A DNA stretch of 64,000 nucleotides from Shimia sp. CNT1-13L.2 (GTDB taxonomy: Bacteria; Pseudomonadota; Alphaproteobacteria; Rhodobacterales; Rhodobacteraceae): the NCBI RefSeq assembly GCF_024331145.1, contig NZ_JANDJO010000003.1:62001-126000 (forward strand), in the 5' to 3' direction. A program made the translations under genes and the position numbers. The notes under the pieces are model-generated. The model saw only the letters and a program-made list of their open reading frames with translations, made no database searches and had not been told where the DNA came from. This document shows positions 27,478 to 37,891 of the stretch, piece after piece; the stretch's first letter is position 1, and every line of letters starts with the position of its first letter.

Positions 27478-28464
27478 ATGACCGCCGGGTACACATTCTC
27501 GACGGCCACGACAGAGCCGCAGCACCGCTCCAGCAGATGGAACGCGGTGATTGCCGACGCGTATTTTCCGCTCGAGCTTCAGTTTCGTGACCCGATCCAT
27601 TTCAACGGCGACCTAAGCCGCAACACCCTGGGACATGTCTGCATGTCGCGCCTTGTGTCGGATCCCCTCAGCTATGAGCGCCGCAGGGCCCACATCCGCG
27701 AGGCACGCGAAGAGGAATACCTGATCACCCTGCCGCGGGCCTCATCCGTAGAGTTCCGCCAACTGGGCCGCGAAGTGCGCTGTGATCCCGGTGGCTTCAT
27801 CATCGAACGCGGGGACGAACCCTATAAGTTCCTCTATGAAAACCCCAATGACCTCTTTGTGCTCAAGGTCTCGCGCAAGGCACTGGAAGAGAGAGTGCGC
27901 CAGCCCGACCGTTTCTGCGCCCGCGTGTTCAATGCCACCTCGGGCACGGCCGGTCTGTTTTCGTCAATGGTGGATCAGGCCCAATCCATCGCCCCAACGC
28001 TCGACAGGGCCGCGTCTGAGACCATTGGCCGGCAATTGCTCGAACTCCTTGGCCTGATCTTGGAAGACGGGGCCTCCGCGGCCACCAGTTCCCTGTCGAC
28101 GGTGCGCGCGGCTCATATCTCGCGCGTCGAGAAGTTCATTCGCGCCAATCTCAAGAACCCCGATCTGTCGCCGGACCTTATCGCCGAGAGTTGCGGTATC
28201 TCGAAACGCTACCTGCACGATCTCTTCAAGGATGTGAATGGCACGGTCAGCCAGCAAATCCGCGACCAACGCCTCGTCGCCGCGCGCGACCGTCTTGCCG
28301 CGACCCCCAATCTGGCGATCTCGGAACTGGCCTACCGGTTCGGATTTTCCGATCAGGCCCAGTTCTCCCGCCTGTTCAAGGCCAAGTTCGGCAGGACCCC
28401 GACCGAGTTCAAGGCCGAAACGGCAACCTCCTTTGATACACGCGGCAGTGAGAATCTGTCCTGA
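27478..28464 (+). CDS. AraC family transcriptional regulator
   Basis: This 328-residue regulator has an N-terminal AraC-binding-like ligand domain (about residues 1-200) and a C-terminal AraC/XylS double helix-turn-helix (about 225-320), with ISKRYLHDLFKDV and IAYRFGFSD-like segments (LAYRFGFSDQAQFSRLFK). I chose ATG 27478 because GGGAGGA lies 7 bp upstream; the frame is open to 27397 but would overlap the repeats. It is divergent from the hyu-liv operon, which it probably activates through the phased repeats, and it may control itself. Confidence 0.88.
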   Translation: MTAGYTFSTATTEPQHRSSRWNAVIADAYFPLELQFRDPIHFNGDLSRNTLGHVCMSRLVSDPLSYERRRAHIREAREEEYLITLPRASSVEFRQLGREVRCDPGGFIIERGDEPYKFLYENPNDLFVLKVSRKALEERVRQPDRFCARVFNATSGTAGLFSSMVDQAQSIAPTLDRAASETIGRQLLELLGLILEDGASAATSSLSTVRAAHISRVEKFIRANLKNPDLSPDLIAESCGISKRYLHDLFKDVNGTVSQQIRDQRLVAARDRLAATPNLAISELAYRFGFSDQAQFSRLFKAKFGRTPTEFKAETATSFDTRGSENLS

Positions 28465-28524
28465 TCATCCTACTGGTTCAGGTCGTTCAGTCGCGCTTTT
28501 CTCGCTGATGTCTCGCAAGCCCTA

Positions 28525-28553
28525 TTGACCTCCCAAAACACCTGTTTTAGGTA
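28525..28553 (+). promoter_or_regulatory. Candidate sigma-70 promoter for tRNA-Gly
   Basis: TTGACC at 28525-28530 and TAGGTA at 28548-28553 are separated by 17 bp. This places the start of transcription a few bases before the tRNA. Confidence 0.45.
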
Positions 28554-28566
28554 GTCAGAACTTCGA

Positions 28567-28640
28567 GCGGGTATGGTGAAATGGTATCATAAGAGCCTTC
28601 CAAGCTTAAGGTGCGGGTTCGATTCCCGCTACCCGCTCCA
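28567..28640 (+). tRNA. tRNA-Gly (anticodon UCC)
   Basis: The acceptor arm GCGGGTA pairs perfectly with TACCCGC, followed by T and encoded CCA. The anticodon loop CTTCCAA lies between paired arms with TCC as anticodon. The GGTTCGATTCC T loop is present. Length is 74 nt with CCA. Confidence 0.95.
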
Positions 28641-28715
28641 AGAAATCCCTGCTTGCTCTCCTTGAATTAGAAACGTCACGTAAGGCGCTGATTTTGCGCG
28701 CTTAACTCTTGGGGT

Positions 28716-30389
28716 TTATCCGCCAACATCAGCCGCGGCCGCGCGGCCTGCGTTGCGACCCGAGAAAATGCAACCGCCAAGGAAGGTGCCTTCGAGGCTG
28801 CGGTAGCCGTGATAGCCGCCACCGCCAAAGCCCGAGACTTCGCCCGCTGCGTAAAGCCCCGGCATGATCTCTGCGCCACGGCCTTCGGCGCTGCGGAAAC
28901 ACCGCCCTCCCAGATCGGTTTCCAGACCGCCAAGCGTCTTGCGCGTCAGGATGTTCAGCTTCACGCCGATCAGCGGCCCTTTCGAGGGATCAAGAATCTT
29001 GTGCGGTTTGGCCGTGCGGATCAGCTTGTCGCCGATATAGTTCCGGAACGTCCGCAACCCCATGATCTGCTGATCCTTGGTATAGGGGTTGTCGATCTGG
29101 CGGTCCCGGTCCTCGATTTGGCGCTGTACGGTGTCGACATCCAACAACTCATTGCCGGCGATGCCGTTCATCTTGCCAATCAGCTCGGGCAGGGTGTCGG
29201 CCACTGCGAAATCCGCCCCGTGTTCCTTGAACGCCTCTACCGGCCCCGTCGCCTTGGGGCCAATGGCCCGTCCCAGTACCTGTTTCCAGTCACGCCCCGT
29301 CAGGTCGGGGTTCTGTTCTGATCCCGACAGCGCGAATTCCTTCTTGATGATCGCCTGCGTGAGGATAAACCAAGTGTAATCATGGCCGGTCTGCATGATG
29401 TGTTCCAGCGCACCAAGGCTGTCGTAGCCTGGGTAATTCGGGGCGGGCATCCGCTGGCCCGTGGCATCGAACCACATCGAAGAGGGGCCGGGCAGGATGC
29501 GAATGGCGTGATCCGGCCAGATTGGATCCCAGTTGCGCACCCCTTCCACATAGTGCCACATCCGGTCGCGGTTGATGATGTTGGCGCCGGCGTTTTCGGA
29601 AATCCCGAGCATCCGGCCATCGACATGCGCGGGCACCCCCTTGATCATATGTGCAGGCGGCGGGCCAAGCCGCTTGGGCCAGCTTTGACGCACCAGATCA
29701 AGGTTGCCGCCAATCCCGCCCGAGCAGACAATCACCGCAGGCGCGCGCAGCTCGAAACTGCCGGTCACGTCGCGGTTGCTTTCTTCGCCGCGTGGCCGGG
29801 CATCTGGCGCGAGGATCGAGCCCGAGACGCCAACACATGATCCGTTTTCGACAATAATATCATCCACTTGATGGCGGAATCTGAAGTCTATCTTTCCCTC
29901 GGCCGCCATCGCCCGTGCGCGGGTTTCGAACACCTCGACAATGCCCGGTCCGGTGCCCCATGTGATATGAAACCGCGGCACTGAGTTGCCGTTCTTCGAG
30001 GCATCAATACCGCCCCGTTCCGCCCAGCCGACCACCGGAAAGATCCGGTGCCCCATGCCCCGCAGCCAATCGCGTTTTTCCCCGGCGGCAAACTCGACAT
30101 AGGCGCGGGCCCATATCTGCGGCCAGTGATCTTCGTCGCGGTCGAAACCGGCCGTACCCTGCCAATCCTGCCAGGCGAGATCAAAGCCGTCCTTCACGCC
30201 AAGGCGGCGCTGTTCCGGGGTGTCCACCATGAAAAGGCCCCCCAGCGACCAGAAGGCCTGGCCGCCCAAATTGGCCTCGCTTTCCTGTTCAAGTACGATA
30301 ACACGCCGCCCTGCATCCGCCGCTTCAGTTGCGGCCACGAGCCCGGCCAATCCCCCGCCAACGACAATCACATCTGCCTGCTGCGCCAT
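28716..30389 (-). CDS. FAD-binding dehydrogenase (3-oxosteroid 1-dehydrogenase/fumarate reductase flavoprotein type)
   Basis: This 557-residue flavoprotein starts with the Rossmann dinucleotide loop ADVIVVGGGLAGLVAATEAA and ends with a second FAD contact near GLYAAGEVSGFGGGGYHGYR. It matches the COG3573-type group of predicted oxidoreductases related to ketosteroid dehydrogenases; the substrate is unknown. ATG 30389 is preferred because GGGAGGG lies 4 bp upstream and the dinucleotide fold begins there; the frame extends to 30572 without conserved residues. It stands alone downstream of oxyR on the same strand. Confidence 0.85.
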   Translation of the reverse strand: MAQQADVIVVGGGLAGLVAATEAADAGRRVIVLEQESEANLGGQAFWSLGGLFMVDTPEQRRLGVKDGFDLAWQDWQGTAGFDRDEDHWPQIWARAYVEFAAGEKRDWLRGMGHRIFPVVGWAERGGIDASKNGNSVPRFHITWGTGPGIVEVFETRARAMAAEGKIDFRFRHQVDDIIVENGSCVGVSGSILAPDARPRGEESNRDVTGSFELRAPAVIVCSGGIGGNLDLVRQSWPKRLGPPPAHMIKGVPAHVDGRMLGISENAGANIINRDRMWHYVEGVRNWDPIWPDHAIRILPGPSSMWFDATGQRMPAPNYPGYDSLGALEHIMQTGHDYTWFILTQAIIKKEFALSGSEQNPDLTGRDWKQVLGRAIGPKATGPVEAFKEHGADFAVADTLPELIGKMNGIAGNELLDVDTVQRQIEDRDRQIDNPYTKDQQIMGLRTFRNYIGDKLIRTAKPHKILDPSKGPLIGVKLNILTRKTLGGLETDLGGRCFRSAEGRGAEIMPGLYAAGEVSGFGGGGYHGYRSLEGTFLGGCIFSGRNAGRAAAADVGG

Positions 30390-30501
30390 GCGTCCCTCCC
30401 CGAAAACATGTGCTTTGAGGAAGTATTGTCGCCTTTTTTCACCCTGACAACGCAAGCGCGCAGTAAACGCCACGTCAACCAACCGCCTTGCGCGCGCCCG
30501 G

Positions 30502-31407
30502 CTAGCCCACCTCGCGCATCTGTTGTGCCGCGTCGCGAACGACTTCCGCGATCTCGGCAAGTTGCGAGGCAAGGGGGCTGGTCTTGCGCCATATCATGCC
30601 AACCGTGCGCGACGGACGCGGAGCAGGGAAGTAATCAATGCTGACATCGGCCGAACGCGTTTCGATCGGCACCGCCATTTCCGGGATCAGCGTGACACCG
30701 ATCCCCGATCCGACCATCTGCACCAGCGTCGACAGCGAACTGCCATCCAGCCCGTCGCGGGGCACCGCGCTTTGCACGCTACAGAACGACAGCGCCTGAT
30801 CGCGGAAACAATGCCCTTCCTCAAGCAGCAAGAGCTTCATTTCCTTGAGCTTTGCGGCATCCGGGATCGGCTTGTCCGCATCCCCGTCGGGCCGCACCAG
30901 AACGAACTCTTCCTCGAACAGGGCCACTTCGGTCAGATGCGGCTCCGAAACCGGAAGCGCGACGATGGCGGTGTCAATCCGCCCCTCCGAAAGATCCGCC
31001 AGAAGCTTTGAGGTCAGCGTTTCGCGCACGTGGATATCCAACCCCTCGTGGCGCTTGGTCAACTCGCGGATCACCGCCGGCAAGATATAGGGCGCGATGG
31101 TCGGAATGACCCCGATTCTCAGCCGCCCGGCAAGCCCCGTACGGGCTGCGCGCGCCATTTCGCCGACTTCATCCACCGCCCGCAGGATATCGCGGATACG
31201 CTCCTGAAGGTCTTCGCCAAAGGTTGTCAGCCGCACCTTGCGGGCGCTGCGTTCAAACAAGGGGAGCCCAAGGGTTTCCTCCAACTCCTTGATTTGCAGG
31301 GATAATGCGGGCTGGGAAATGGCACAAGCATCGGCGGCGCGGCCAAAATGCCCGTGTTCGGCAAGCGCCTTGAAATAGCGCAGCTGGCGGAGGGTGAGAT
31401 TCATCAT
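30502..31407 (-). CDS. oxyR: Hydrogen peroxide sensor-regulator OxyR (LysR family)
   Basis: This 301-residue LysR-type protein has an N-terminal winged helix (about residues 4-62) and a periplasmic-binding-like sensor domain. The OxyR redox motif EEGHCFRDQALSFC is present with Cys200 and Cys209, matching the two cysteines that form the peroxide-induced disulfide in E. coli OxyR. Divergence from katG supports the call. Two adjacent ATG codons (31407 and 31404) are possible starts. It is expected to activate katG on oxidation and to repress itself. Confidence 0.95.
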   Translation of the reverse strand: MMNLTLRQLRYFKALAEHGHFGRAADACAISQPALSLQIKELEETLGLPLFERSARKVRLTTFGEDLQERIRDILRAVDEVGEMARAARTGLAGRLRIGVIPTIAPYILPAVIRELTKRHEGLDIHVRETLTSKLLADLSEGRIDTAIVALPVSEPHLTEVALFEEEFVLVRPDGDADKPIPDAAKLKEMKLLLLEEGHCFRDQALSFCSVQSAVPRDGLDGSSLSTLVQMVGSGIGVTLIPEMAVPIETRSADVSIDYFPAPRPSRTVGMIWRKTSPLASQLAEIAEVVRDAAQQMREVG

Positions 31408-31418
31408 AAGAAATACCT

Positions 31419-33766
<2,348 letters not shown>

Positions 33767-33794
33767 TCCGCTCAGGTCCATTCCCTGATCCCGA

Positions 33795-33826
33795 AAGGCG
33801 CGAGGCACTCCCTCGCGCCTTTTTTG
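33795..33826 (+). terminator. Intrinsic terminator after katG
   Basis: AGGCGCGAGG and CCTCGCGCCT form a 10-bp stem around CACTC, followed by a T tract. It ends the katG transcript. Confidence 0.9.
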
Positions 33827-34135
33827 CGGTCAACTGCACGCGCAGCGAATCTCTCAACCCGATCCTGCACCCGAAACCACCGCTCGAAGGGCACAACCAA
33901 GACCTTTCCACTGCGTCCCCCGCCTGTTGCACCCCCCATTTCCGACATGGCCCGCCTCGCCACCGACGGCCGTTTCGGACAGGCTGACTTTTTGACCTTC
34001 GGACCTTCTTTCAGGCATGGTCATTTTGTCCAAAGTGGATACCAGTATGATTTTTGTCGTTTTTCCGCCCGAGTCTTCGTGATTTTGTGCGGCAAAACGG
34101 CGGCGCAGCATGGGCGAGGGAGGCCAGTAAAAGAC
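33827..34135. other. katG-tupB intergenic region without a convincing gene
   Basis: About 310 bp contain no frame with a ribosome site and conserved content. The part from about 33985 to 34080 is T-rich and is a reasonable place for the tup promoter. A short minus-strand frame here has no start signal and was rejected. I see no recognisable metal-oxyanion operator. Confidence 0.4.
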
Positions 34136-34840
34136 ATGACGGATTTGTGGGACGGACTGTCCCGTGCCTTCTTTCTGCTCGTGTCCCTCGACGCCGATCT
34201 CGTCGAGATCACCCTGCGTTCGCTCAGGGTGACGCTGACCGCTTTGCTGATCGCCTCCCTGATCGCCTTGCCCTTCGGGGCGCTTTTGGCCGTACGCCGC
34301 TTTCGCTTCCGCCGCACCACGATTGCCGTCCTGAACGCCCTGATGGGGCTGCCGCCGGTGGTGGTTGGCCTGATCGTCTATGTCTTCCTAAGCCGCTCTG
34401 GCCCCTTTGGTGTCTTCGGACTGCTGTTCACGCCCACGGCGATGATCATCGCTCAGATCATCATCATCGTGCCGCTGATCGCCTCGATCGCGCATCAGGC
34501 CCTGCGCGAACTCTGGTCCGACTACCACGATCTCCTGATCTCGATGAACACCACCCACATCCAGCGCATCCAGACGCTGCTGTGGGATGGCCGCCGCGCG
34601 CTCCTGACCGCCGCGCTGGCCGGTTTCGGCCGCGCCATTGGCGAAGTCGGCGCGATCATGGTGGTGGGTGGCAACATCGACCACCACACCCGCGTGCTGA
34701 CAACCGCCATCGCGCTGGAAACCGGTAAGGGTGAATTCGCCATGGCACTGGCGCTTGGCTTTATCTTGATCGGCCTCGCCATCCTCGTGAACATCGCCAT
34801 CCACTGGCTGACCCAGACCGAACGGGAGGGCCGCTGGTGA
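34136..34840 (+). CDS. tupB: Tungstate ABC transporter permease
   Basis: This 234-residue inner-membrane protein has five or six hydrophobic segments and the permease coupling loop (WDGRRALLTAALAGFGRAIG). Sequence features MGLPPVVVGLIVYVFLSRSG and GEVGAIMVVGGNI are typical of TupB/sulfate-molybdate permeases. I chose ATG 34136, which follows a GGGAGG site; the frame is open to 33824 but that part has no membrane character. It overlaps tupC by 4 bp. TupABC imports tungstate for pterin enzymes such as the FDH encoded further on. Confidence 0.88.
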   Translation: MTDLWDGLSRAFFLLVSLDADLVEITLRSLRVTLTALLIASLIALPFGALLAVRRFRFRRTTIAVLNALMGLPPVVVGLIVYVFLSRSGPFGVFGLLFTPTAMIIAQIIIIVPLIASIAHQALRELWSDYHDLLISMNTTHIQRIQTLLWDGRRALLTAALAGFGRAIGEVGAIMVVGGNIDHHTRVLTTAIALETGKGEFAMALALGFILIGLAILVNIAIHWLTQTEREGRW

Positions 34841-35550
34841 GCGATCTCTTCCCCCTCAAGGTCGAACAGGCCGTCTCGCGCAGGCGCGGCAAGGTGCTGG
34901 TCGGTCCGGTTGACCTGACCCTAAAGGCCCGCGGCACCACCGTCGTGATCGGCCCCAATGGCGCGGGCAAGACATCGCTGCTGCGCATGCTGCATGGCAT
35001 CGCCCGCCTTAACGCCGGCAAAATCACTTGGAACTGCCCCCAGGACGAGGCACAGCGCCGACAGTCCTTTGTGTTCCAAACCCCGGTCATGCTGCGCCGC
35101 TCGGTGCGCGACAACCTCGCCTATCCCCTGCGTGTCCTGGGCACACCCCGCGCGGATGCCTTGCAACAGGCCGACGACTGGGCCGAACGCGTGGGCCTTG
35201 GCTATGCAGTCAATCGCCCCGCCACGGTTCTCTCCGGCGGCGAACGCCAGAAACTTGCCATCGGCCGCGCCCTGATCCGCAGCCCGGACGTGCTGTTCCT
35301 TGATGAACCCTGTTCCTCGCTCGATGGCCGCGCCACCCGCGAAATCGAAGACATCCTGCAAAAGGCCGCCGCATCCGGCACCCGCCTGATCATGTCGACC
35401 CATGACATGGGACAGGCCCGCAGGCTCGCCTCCGAGGTGCTGTTCATCCTGGGCGGCAAGGTTCACGAATTCGGACCCGCAACACCATTTTTCGAAGGGC
35501 CGCAAACCGCACAGGCCCGCGCATTCCTAAGAGGAGACATTGTCGAATGA
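34837..35550 (+). CDS. tupC: Tungstate ABC transporter ATP-binding protein
   Basis: This 237-residue ATPase starts with GTG, in the GTGA overlap with tupB, with GGGAGGG 6 bp upstream. It has Walker A GPNGAGKTS, signature LSGGERQKLAIGRAL and Walker B VLFLDEPCSSLDG. It lacks the long C-terminal molybdate-regulatory domain of ModC, in line with TupC. It overlaps tupA by 4 bp, so the three genes are translationally coupled. Confidence 0.9.
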   Translation: MSDLFPLKVEQAVSRRRGKVLVGPVDLTLKARGTTVVIGPNGAGKTSLLRMLHGIARLNAGKITWNCPQDEAQRRQSFVFQTPVMLRRSVRDNLAYPLRVLGTPRADALQQADDWAERVGLGYAVNRPATVLSGGERQKLAIGRALIRSPDVLFLDEPCSSLDGRATREIEDILQKAAASGTRLIMSTHDMGQARRLASEVLFILGGKVHEFGPATPFFEGPQTAQARAFLRGDIVE

Positions 35551-36350
35551 AACGAGCGATCCTGGGGGCAGTCGCTGCACTTGCCCTGTCGACGGCTGCC
35601 CTGGCAGAGGACATGAAGATGGCCGTCACCACCTCGTTCCACAACTCCGGCCTGTCCGACATCCTGCTGCCTGCGATCAAGCAAGACCTTGGTCTCGAGG
35701 TGCAGCTGCTGGTTGTCGGCACCGGTCAGGCCATCCGTCTGGGTGAGGCGGGCGACGTGGACGCCATCCTCGTCCACTCCCGCAAGGCCGAGGACAAGTT
35801 CCTCGCCGGCGGCTACGGCACGCACCGCCGCGAGATCATGTACAACGATTTCGTCTTTATCGGTCCCAAGTCGGACGAGGCCGCAATCGCAACCGCCACC
35901 GCCGCCACCGACGCCTTGCAAAAGATCGCAGGCGCCAAGGCCCCCTTCGTCAGCCGCGGCGACGACAGCGGCACCCACAAGAAGGAACTGAGCCTCTGGT
36001 CGACCGCCGGTCTTGATGCGGCTGCCTTTGACGGCTGGTACAACGCCGTCGGCGCAGGCATGGGCGCGGCGCTCAACACCGCGTCGGGGATGAACGCCTA
36101 TATCATGTCCGACCGTGCAAGCTGGCTCAACTTCGGCAACAAGGGCGATCTGGCGCTGCTCTATTCCGGCGATCCGGTGCTGTTCAACCAATACGCCTAC
36201 CTGCCGGTCAATCCCGCGAAACACCCGCATGTGAAAACCGAACTGGCGGCGAAACTCGAAGGCTGGCTGGTCTCGGACAAGGCCAAGGCGCTGATCAACG
36301 CCTATACCATCAACGGTGAGACACTCTTTGTCTTCAACGCCAAGCCATGA
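35547..36350 (+). CDS. tupA: Periplasmic tungstate-binding protein
   Basis: This 267-residue binding protein has a Sec signal (residues 1-20, ending AALA). It has the TupA oxyanion-binding motifs TTSFHNSG (28-35), GTGQA (58-62) and RGDDSGTH (137-144). The last places the conserved Asp-Ser-Gly-Thr around the anion. TupA prefers tungstate over molybdate in characterised cases. It is the last gene of tupBCA, with a terminator 22 bp after the stop. The residue pattern supports TupA rather than ModA. Confidence 0.93.
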   Translation: MKRAILGAVAALALSTAALAEDMKMAVTTSFHNSGLSDILLPAIKQDLGLEVQLLVVGTGQAIRLGEAGDVDAILVHSRKAEDKFLAGGYGTHRREIMYNDFVFIGPKSDEAAIATATAATDALQKIAGAKAPFVSRGDDSGTHKKELSLWSTAGLDAAAFDGWYNAVGAGMGAALNTASGMNAYIMSDRASWLNFGNKGDLALLYSGDPVLFNQYAYLPVNPAKHPHVKTELAAKLEGWLVSDKAKALINAYTINGETLFVFNAKP

Positions 36351-36371
36351 GCGCAAATCTAAAATTCCCCA

Positions 36372-36403
36372 AAAGGCCCGGAGCTTCCCCTCCGGGCCTT
36401 TTT
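36372..36403 (+). terminator. Intrinsic terminator after tupA
   Basis: AAAGGCCCGGAG and TCCGGGCCTTT form a strong stem around a short loop and run into T residues. It separates the tup operon from the next gene. Confidence 0.9.
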
Positions 36404-36499
36404 CATTGGCAAGAACAGGCCCGGCACCAAATCCCTTTTGATTCATCCCGTTTCGGATAGACTTTCCCGAACGTCCGGCGCGTGGATGGGAGGCAAGCT

Positions 36500-37309
36500 G
36501 TGAGAGGGTGGCTGCGAGCACACTTCAGGGGCAGGCAGGGCACGCTTGCCCTGCTGTGCAACACCATTGGCCTATCTCTCGCCGCAACCCTGCTGTCACA
36601 TCATCTTGGCCTACTTTACGCGGTGATCGTCACAAGCGCGCTTTGTCTCCAGGTGTTTTGGCAAGTGATCGGGGCCTTCCGGTTCGGCGACAGGCACGCC
36701 CGCGACAACCACATGGGGTTGGCGTGGCTTGGCTATGGCTCGATCACGATCGTGTTGGCCCTGCTGCTGGTCACACTGCCGGGGGTGTGGCTTGAAAAAC
36801 CGGCTGTCGATCTCACACCGCACGACACGCGCGTCCGCGTCGAAGCGCACGAAGATCACCTCCTGATCAAGGGACAGATCGACTATCGCACCCTGTCCCA
36901 GTTGCGCACGGCCATTGCCGACCATCCTGCCGTTCCCATCTGGCTCGACAGCACCGGTGGGCATGTCATCGCTGCGCGGGTGATCGCAACGGTGATCGAG
37001 GCCGAACAGCGCGACACCCACGTGCCCGAACGCTGCCTGTCTGCCTGCACGATGGTGCTTGCCGGAGGCGCTCACCGCTCTGCCGCGCCGGATGCGGTGA
37101 TAGGCTTTCACAGCTACCGTTTCGACCATGACATGCGCGTCGAAACCCTGAATGTCGCCGAACAGGAAGCCAAGGATCAGGCCTATCTGATTGCCCGCGG
37201 CATCGACCCGACCTTTGTCCGCCGGATCTACGAAACCCCGCCCGACAAGATGTGGCACCCCACCCGGCAGGAGATGCAGGCGGCGGGAGTCTTGAGTGCT
37301 CCTCAATGA
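36500..37309 (+). CDS. Membrane-anchored ClpP/crotonase-fold predicted protease
   Basis: This protein of about 269 residues has two or three N-terminal hydrophobic segments (about 10-100) and a soluble C-terminal domain with the ClpP-like features LDSTGGHVIAARVIA and CLSACTMVLAGG, then IGFHSY. The serine in CLSAC and the histidine in GFHSY are plausible nucleophile and base, as in COG3904-type proteins. The GTG at 36500 has GGGAGG 6 bp upstream and is preferred over the GTG at 36482. It is a single gene between two terminator-bounded units. Substrate and role are unknown. Confidence 0.7.
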   Translation: MRGWLRAHFRGRQGTLALLCNTIGLSLAATLLSHHLGLLYAVIVTSALCLQVFWQVIGAFRFGDRHARDNHMGLAWLGYGSITIVLALLLVTLPGVWLEKPAVDLTPHDTRVRVEAHEDHLLIKGQIDYRTLSQLRTAIADHPAVPIWLDSTGGHVIAARVIATVIEAEQRDTHVPERCLSACTMVLAGGAHRSAAPDAVIGFHSYRFDHDMRVETLNVAEQEAKDQAYLIARGIDPTFVRRIYETPPDKMWHPTRQEMQAAGVLSAPQ

Positions 37310-37362
37310 CTGTCCCGCAGGGTCGTTAACACTTTCCCGCTCGTCGGTCGCCGCACCTCCGC

Positions 37363-37395
37363 AATACCGACGTAATACCGACGTGATACCGACAG
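37363..37395. repeat. Three tandem 11-bp repeats
   Basis: AATACCGACGT occurs twice in tandem and is followed by the related GATACCGACAG, one helical turn apart. The block lies in the 100-bp space between two convergent genes. No function is evident. Confidence 0.6.
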
Positions 37396-37411
37396 GCGTT
37401 TTGGCGTTAAC

Positions 37412-37891
37412 CTATTCGTCCAATGAGCCATGCACGGCGAACTGTTCCAGCCCGGCATCCTGCGGCTGGATCACACGGTAAGCCTCGCGCACACCGGCCT
37501 CCGACAATTCACGCGCCACGGTCAGCAGGGTATTGGCCTCGTGCTCGTCACACAGGTCTGCCATTTGGGAAATCTCTTCCGCCGCTACGGGACGCGCGGC
37601 CTCTAGGCTTGGTGCGCCGTAATAGTCCACGAAATGCTGTGCCAGAAGATCGGTCAAGGTGTTGACTTCAAAGGGTTCTATCTCGGTCACGGCGACAAAG
37701 GTCACACGCCCCGACGTCTCAAGCCCGAACCAGCCGTTGGCAAAGGCCTGGCGGGCCTTGCCGCTGAGGTCCGCCTCGCTCCAGTTCGAGAACTCGAAGC
37801 CCCCCGAGATGCACCACTCGCCGGTGCGGGCCGATACCGCGAACACCCGGCTGTCGCTCTCGTCAAAATGAATGGCCCGTGCCAGCTTCAT
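37412..37891 (-). CDS. DUF6505 family protein
   Basis: This 159-residue soluble protein of unknown function starts MKLARAIHFDESD and has a mixed alpha/beta composition with no catalytic signature. It is the last gene of a minus-strand series (DUF6494, Mrp, DUF4444, DUF6505) in which each gene overlaps the next by 4 bp. My family call comes from recognising this gene set next to FDH clusters in Rhodobacteraceae. A role in Fe-S or metal cofactor assembly for FDH is inference from context only. Confidence 0.7.
   Translation of the reverse strand: MKLARAIHFDESDSRVFAVSARTGEWCISGGFEFSNWSEADLSGKARQAFANGWFGLETSGRVTFVAVTEIEPFEVNTLTDLLAQHFVDYYGAPSLEAARPVAAEEISQMADLCDEHEANTLLTVARELSEAGVREAYRVIQPQDAGLEQFAVHGSLDE

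Noticed and set aside
33854..34111. 85-codon minus-strand frame in the katG-tupB spacer
   Set aside because: There is no ribosome site, no conserved motif, and the composition looks non-coding.
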